Part shown: one piece after another, positions 57,464-64,000 of the stretch
How the letters are laid out: each line of letters opens with the position of its first letter
How positions within the stretch are numbered: position 1 is the stretch's first letter
Assembly: GCA_035578905.1 (NCBI GenBank)
Contig: JAQJVL010000260.1
Coordinates: 62,001 to 126,000, forward strand
Direction: 5' to 3'
Length of the DNA stretch: 64,000 nucleotides
From: Stictocephala bisonia
Taxonomy: Eukaryota; Arthropoda; Insecta; Hemiptera; Membracidae
Made by a program: the position numbers and the translations under genes
Notes under the pieces: model-generated
What the model saw: the letters and a program-made list of their open reading frames with translations, nothing else
Databases searched by the model: none
Told to the model about the DNA's origin: nothing

Positions 57464-58130
57464 ATTATAAAATGTTTGTTGCTAAAGCCACAAGGTCAAA
57501 AATCGTAAAATAATAAAAATTGTCAAACAGCTGATAAAATGAAATGTTATAGAAACTTGAAAAAACACAGATGAATAAAGATATATATATATACAGTATT
57601 TACAGACTAGGAAGTATTGATTTATTAGCATGTGTGTCTGACGGTTCCCGCGCAAAACCATGCGACTGTGTCGGTCCCAGTCATTCGCACGCGTCAAAAC
57701 AGCTGTAAAAAACGACTGCTGAAAAATAATATTCCATAGAGTACACTATAAAGTACTACTACGCTAAACTATAACTATCGAAGTTTATTATATCGTAATT
57801 TGAGCGCATTTTGAAAGTATATAAAGCCAGCAAAAAATATATTTTGAACGTCCGATCAATCGGACGTCGGAGTTTTTGGCACATTTAGTGATCGTCCGAA
57901 ATTTCGGACGTCGGAGTTTTTGGCATAAACTCAATTGTCCGAAATATCGGACGTCAGAGTGCAAAGGGTTAAGTGTTCTGCAAAAGAAGATTTCATTTAA
58001 GTTCTGTTGTTTTACTTTAGAGCTTGTATATGTTCATTAAATCTGTGTTTAAATGATTGTCCTGTTTGTCCAATATATTAGTTTGGGCAGTCTGAAGATT
58101 CAATTTTGTAAATTCCTGATTTTTCAAAAA
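56490..58130 (-). mobile_element. Penelope-like element, GIY-YIG end, interrupted
   Basis: Minus strand: SGIYKIESSDCPN and YIGQTGQSFKHRFNEHIQAL at 58125-58010, the GIY-YIG endonuclease signature of Penelope-like elements; then, beyond the MITE at 56863-57968, NNNHNYTNMKIIKFGSKSKR and LDSQEYLEIYKHNQENPNNL (56860-56690), the usual C-terminal tail. The 3' region (56490-56560) holds the GCCGAAACTGGTCAGTGTTA stretch. The RT is not present. If the MITE and one TTAA are removed the reading frame is continuous through the FAEHL motif, so the host element was intact here when hit. Confidence 0.8.
56863..57968. mobile_element. piggyBac-type MITE (1106 bp) with palindromic end
   Basis: TTAA at 56859-56862 and 57969-57972. 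Ends CCCTTTGCACTCTG at both termini (14 bases) with subterminal TGCCAAAAACTCC repeats: one or two near 56897-56940 and two near 57870-57930. The right end holds three palindromes of TCCGA/TCGGA type (57848-57867, 57893-57910, about 57936-57955). No transposase. Contains a TA microsatellite at 57431-57460. Confidence 0.88.
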
Positions 58131-58900
58131 GAAATCCACCGCAAAATTACATAAAAATCAATAAATATTTGACAAATCAAGAATTTACTAAATTGAATGT
58201 TTTAACTGCCTTGAAAGAAGAAGAAATTTATATATTTTATTCTTGCCAAACCCGTTCGGTGTTAATTTAATTAAATATTTTATAATATAATATTAGTTTA
58301 ATTTGTATTAGTCGAGCAAAAGTGTGTTTTATTCATTATTTAGTACATAGGACATTTCATTAATCTGTTTGAATACAAATTGATGGAAGTTTATACGATT
58401 ATATTATTAAATATGCCAGCTTTTTTATTTTAATTTTCATTGTGCATTGTCATAATTTTGTTTCATAAAGTGATTTTGTTAAGATTGCTGTATTGGAATT
58501 GTTATTCTGTAGTTATCATGTAAAATACTTGACTAAATAAATAAAATTGTAAAATGATATAATAAGACACTATTTGCAATTTATATTATTGCATGAAATA
58601 GAAATGTAAAACAATACTTAAAGGTTTTTAAATTGGATCTTTTTTAAATTCTGGTAATTTCTTTTATTTGTTACTCTTCTTTTAATTAATAAGAACATTT
58701 TATGTGATTTTCACAATGTTTTATATGTTGTGGCAACTGTATAAAATATTTTAGTCCAATATACTTGTAGAATTGTTTTAAAATATTTGTTGTGACTTTT
58801 AGAAGGTAAAAATTATTGTTTAATTACTTTTTTAGTGTTTTGTAATAGATTATACGTTCCTGTATTGCCACTTTTAATGTAAACAATTCTTAAAACAGTA
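58131..58900. other. Intron 7 AT-rich stretch
   Basis: No exon. At 58178-58210 the + strand reads R-IY-[stop]-IECFNC, reminiscent of a Penelope GIY motif in opposite orientation to the copy before it; too short to call. Confidence 0.35.
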
Positions 58901-59887
58901 CAGTAAACCCTTGATTTAAGGGACAACTTACAGCTGCATTACAATATCTAAAATTTGATATATCACAGAATTAAGCTTATTAAGCTTAAATTACCTTTAT
59001 ACAATTTTTATTTCTATATTTCATTAATCTTTGAGTTAACAATTAGGGTGCGAACAGAACAAGTGGATTGCGGTAGATTTGTAGGTCGCGGTTGCTGTCG
59101 ATATCCATGTAAATCAAACATATTGTATCTTATGAGATAGAACACAACAAGTAAGTCGTGGTAGAGGTCTACCGCAATGCCCTTCTAGATGTTTACATTG
59201 ATGCTTAAAATCGAACTAGTTTGATTTTTCATTAATGCCTACTTTGCGGTCTAGCAGGATGCTTCGCTGTGATTGGCCCGCCCAAACCCCCTCCCCATAT
59301 CACGCCACTTCTCCTTGTCCAGGAGGCTTTACTCAAATAACCCGAAAATAGTACTATACTGTCAGTTCAGTTGTTTGCTATTGTAAACAGTGAAATGAAC
59401 TTATTATTTCCGTCCAGAACGTACCTATGCTGTGGTATATTAGCCTACCACAGGCATCATCATAACAGACATATGTTTATTTTGTGCATGGAAAATGTCT
59501 ATTATACGAATTACCAATCATCCACCACTTAGTCACCGTAGACATTTTGTCACTATCTTCATTCGGGTCATATAACATCGCAAACAAAATTATAACGAAC
59601 TTTGAAGATGAAAACACTTCACATTCTAGCTGTCTAGCTTGACTAGCATCGCAGGTGACCTCCTCACTATGCGATGTCGACATCAACCGCAAGCTAACTA
59701 GGGGCATCGACCACGACCTATTTGTTCTGTTTGCATCCTTAGATGGCATCATCACAGTTAGTTTTGATTAAGGTCTGGCAGTCTCATAACAACTGGGCTA
59801 AATTTACCGATTTACTGGACAATTAGCTTTAACAGACCAGAGCCTGTCCAATATAGTTATATGGTTTGTTAAATCGAGGGTGTACTG
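58901..59887. mobile_element. pogo/Tigger-type MITE (987 bp)
   Basis: Left end CAGTAAACCCTTGATTTAAG and right end complement CAGTACACCCTCGATTTAAC: an inverted repeat close to the CAGTA-AACC-TCGATTTAACG ends of pogo/Tigger elements. TA on each side (58899-58900, 59888-59889) is the expected target duplication. No transposase frame recognised. Confidence 0.82.
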
Positions 59888-59889
59888 TA

Positions 59890-61730
59890 AATAAAAAGGT
59901 GCTGGATTAGAGGAATTTAAGAAAAAAGAAAAAACTAAACAAAATTGTAAGCAAATTTCTAGGCCTATTTCACCAGGCCTTGTGATACAGAAATGATGGA
60001 CAGTTGGGAAGGTCAGGAAGGTTTCAAAATTTTAAATAAGTCAGAAAATTAAATTGTGAAAAATTACAATCTGAACAATTATAATTGTTAAGGTGTTCAT
60101 CCTCCCATAGCTTGGCTGTCAAAATACTTCTTGATTTTAAAGCATATTCCTTTTTATTTGCTAAAGTTAATAATAGAAAAGTTTGTTGAATGGTTTTTAA
60201 GGTGTGGTGTGGTTTACAATACTGTACATGGCTTCAACACTTCAGTTCCTAAATATACAGTCACTGTCAGCAGGAGATATCTCATCTCATAATATTAAAG
60301 TGGCCATTCTAAAGGGTGACAAAAGAATTCAACGATTCTCCATTACAAAATAAGGTAGCATGAGAATAAAAGCTTTCTTAACACATTTGCTGCGGGTGGC
60401 GTAGATTTACATCATAGCGATTGTCACACACAGTAATCTTTTCATGTTAATAGGAGTCCAGCATTGCACGATAAAATAAAGATCAATGGTCAGTATGCTA
60501 TAAACAACATTTCATTCTGGTAGTTTCGCCGTGACATTTTTATTTGTGTCTGTGTATACTGTATGTGGTATGTATGTTTCTTTTCTGTAGATATGTATTT
60601 TGTTTCTAATGTTTATGGTATGGTTGGACCTTGGTGAAGAGTTCTTTTTGAACAGAATATGAATTCTAGTGAGTCAGAAGACGGAGAGTTTACAGTTTCA
60701 AGCTTTAATGGGAGATCAGATTTGGCTATTATGGCTTCTAATGGTGAATAAATGGACTGAAATGGAATGAACCGGTGGGTTGAAGGGGATTAAATATTGT
60801 AAATACCGAACATTGCACATAAATCGATTTTACTTGTCAAACTATTGAAATATGTAAGCGTGGTGCTGAACCGGGCAAGGCAGCTCTGCACCATGTTTCG
60901 ATGGTTTTTATGCTGTATGTCTGGTGTGGTCTAGATTTTTTCCTTCTCACTGTTTCGAAGGGGTAAGTTATTTGCGTATATATCATAATATCTGAATTAT
61001 TGTCTTGTATATAAATAAAAGTAACAAACTGGTAATTTGTTTAAATTATATATAGTTATTTTTTATTTGTGTTAAGTCAATATGTTTATTTATTTATTAT
61101 TATTGTTATTACTTTTTGGTAAGCAAAGATATAAATTAATTTAAGTAGTTCTTATTTTTCATAAAAGTTTTATTGTATGTGTACTATTTTATTTATTGGT
61201 TTAAGTGTCAGAGATGACGTTACAGTCATGCATTGCTCGATACTGTGTGCTAATTCAGCGAATTTGTTAAATTATCTTTTATTGAATACAGCACCAATCT
61301 CATATTACTAACTAAATACAATGACGTCAGAAAATCAGCCAAATTGAGGTAAAAGCAACCAAATTACAAATGGTCACTTTTGCTTAGTTAAATTTGATTA
61401 TTTAAGGAGTTTTTTTTCTCTGAAAGAAGATTCTGGATAAGACTAATAAGACCAAAAACAAAATAAAACAATGAAAATATTGTGAAACTGCTGTTGACCA
61501 TGTTAAATCATATGTTATTATTCTTAATAGCACAATTTACTGACAAATTTGTTCTTATCTAGGTTGGATTCATTATGTTATACAAGTAAGGTTACTTGTT
61601 TTAAATTATGATTTAGTGGTTTATTTATCAGCATAATAATGATATTACGATGTTATTGATATATCAGGATGGTGCTCAATTTAGCTGTCAAAATTAATAA
61701 TTTGAATTGGAATTACCAATAGTAACCTTT
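59890..61730. other. Intron 7 stretch, no confirmed feature
   Basis: 60377 starts TTAACACATTTGCTGCGGGT and an ATG at 60660 opens a short acidic frame (MNSSESEDGEFTVSSFNG), together reminiscent of a piggyBac 5' end and transposase N-terminus, but no other end or core was found. The rest is AT-rich. Confidence 0.35.
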
Positions 61731-61734
61731 TATC

Positions 61735-62300
61735 ATTTTCAAATTCAAATATCTTTATTACTGTTAAGCATACAATGCAATAGACAGTGTCAAACTAACC
61801 TAGATAAATAATATGTACAGTAACTGTATAAAATTCATACGTTAAAATTGACAGTTAAAACACATAATAAAAAAATTGTACACTAACACATTAAAAATTC
61901 AACATTTGCTCTTCAAAATTAGTACTTCAAAACTCATTTGCATTATACAATGGGTTTTCCATAAGCCAGTTGCGTATATATCTCCTAAATCTATTTTCAC
62001 TTACAAGATGTGCTGAGTGAGGCAGATTATTAAAAAATGTTATGCTGGTTACATTAAAAGATGACACGATTTACTAAGTCTATGGTGAGTTATGTGGATT
62101 AAATAGTTAGATCTGGTATAATTACTATGGATATTACTAAATAAAGTGAGATTACTTAAATTAGATTTTACATGACATAAACAGATAAAAATGTACAGAT
62201 TAATAACAGTGCATTTTTTCTTTCTTAAATAAAGGCTTACAATGATCTAAATAACCTACATTAGATCTCACAGCTTTTTTTTTTAGCACAAGAACCCAAT
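61735..62300 (-). mobile_element. LINE 3' end fragment
   Basis: The + strand begins TTCAAATTCAAATATCTTTA, i.e. on the minus strand AATAAAGATATTTGAATTTG, the LINE 3' terminus with polyadenylation-like signal and short repeat tail (compare 26224 and 48945). Minus-strand text near 61960-62000 reads RYIRNWLMENPLYNANEF, a typical ORF2 C-terminus. It ends about 150 bases before exon 8. Confidence 0.65.
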
Positions 62301-62403
62301 TTATACCAACTCCATTGCCCCAGTACTAAATTCCGTATAACAGTGTACTATGAAAAAATCATAAATGTTACAATATAACAATTTTTTTATACTAACTAGA
62401 TAA

Positions 62404-63547
<1,144 letters not shown>

Positions 63548-63635
63548 ACCGACCATTGGCTCAGTAGGGATTCGAACCTTGTACATTGCCCTCTGCAGTT
63601 TGATGCCTTAGCCACTGAGCCACCACGCCAGCAAA
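63548..63635 (-). mobile_element. SINE with tRNA-like head, copy 3
   Basis: Minus strand: TGGCTCAGTGGC (complement of 63611-63622) as box A and GGTTCGAATCC (complement of 63568-63578) as a perfect box B. It matches copy 1 at 5676-5757 almost base for base in the head. The best-preserved copy of the family; the body beyond the head is not clear. Confidence 0.75.
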
Positions 63636-64000
63636 TTTGTAAATTTGTTCAACCACCCTTCCTCAAATTTTAGTTTTTATTACTAGTATTGATAAAATTA
63701 AATAATTACATTTAATGATTTTGTCAGTGTTCATTCCAGCTCTGATGTTCACTTTGAACTGAACCTGTTCAAATCATAATGAACAAATTAGTAAACTCTT
63801 TCACTAAGCTGACTAGTTCATTTGACTCATCGTTCGTGAACTACCCATCTCTCCAATCCTGCTTTCCAATTACGATCGCTATATTGTGTTTGAGTAATGA
63901 TAACTTCAATTCAGTTACGTTATCATTGATTTTTTATTGGCTACCTCTGGAGAGCGTATGGTGTTTGTAGTAACTGATCAGAGAAAATACTACTTAAAAA
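63636..64000. other. Right edge, intron 8
   Basis: No feature seen. Several GTTCA/TGAAC motifs at 63728-63785 are scattered and not clearly structured. Confidence 0.35.

Overview
This is a eukaryotic, AT-rich, intron-dominated window that looks like an arthropod genome, most likely an insect; the order cannot be settled from the sequence. The only host gene I can support is MCM3, the DNA replication licensing factor and MCM2-7 helicase subunit. It runs on the + strand from an ATG at 7194 and continues past the right edge. Eight coding exons (7194-7262, 14261-14373, 21591-21799, 22238-22368, 26090-26189, 36090-36228, 43370-43603, 62445-62609) give 1160 coding bases, about 386 residues. All junctions are GT-AG and all phases agree. 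The last exon seen carries the Walker A loop; Walker B and the arginine finger lie outside the window. Exons 1-8 occupy 55.4 kb, so about 98% of the gene body here is intron.

Almost everything else is transposable-element debris, often nested. Left flank (1-7.2 kb): a row of short, closely packed open frames that look virus-like and partly broken (1-1.6 kb), a 94-bp tandem repeat, a Penelope-like fragment, microsatellites, a tRNA-headed SINE and the 3' end of a LINE. Intron 1: a piggyBac-type MITE, a cysteine-rich piggyBac-like relic and a LINE carrying an endonuclease, a PHD-like zinc-finger ORF1 and RT pieces. Intron 2: an RNase H-bearing LINE on the minus strand, a 45-bp minisatellite grown from a SINE, and Penelope debris. 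Intron 4: a three-copy array of a roughly 0.5-0.6 kb retroposon with TA microsatellites, and a half foldback element. Intron 5: a long CR1/Jockey-type LINE, a foldback element, a second SINE family and an almost complete RTE-clade LINE, the last three and the LINE all degenerate to some degree. Intron 6: a Tc1 transposon split by a LINE, two mariner relics, a LINE endonuclease fragment and a second SINE copy.

Intron 7 (43.6-62.4 kb) shows three-level nesting: a LINE is interrupted by a BEL/Pao LTR retrotransposon with both LTRs, which is itself interrupted by another LINE. It is followed by two piggyBac-type MITEs (one sitting precisely inside a Penelope GIY-YIG domain), a pogo/Tigger-type MITE and another LINE 3' end.

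No tRNA or rRNA gene, CRISPR array or prokaryotic gene was seen. The most interesting unexplained items are the virus-like gene row at the left edge, a repeated foldback element with a 14-bp target-site-like duplication, and the palindrome-rich terminus of one piggyBac-type element.
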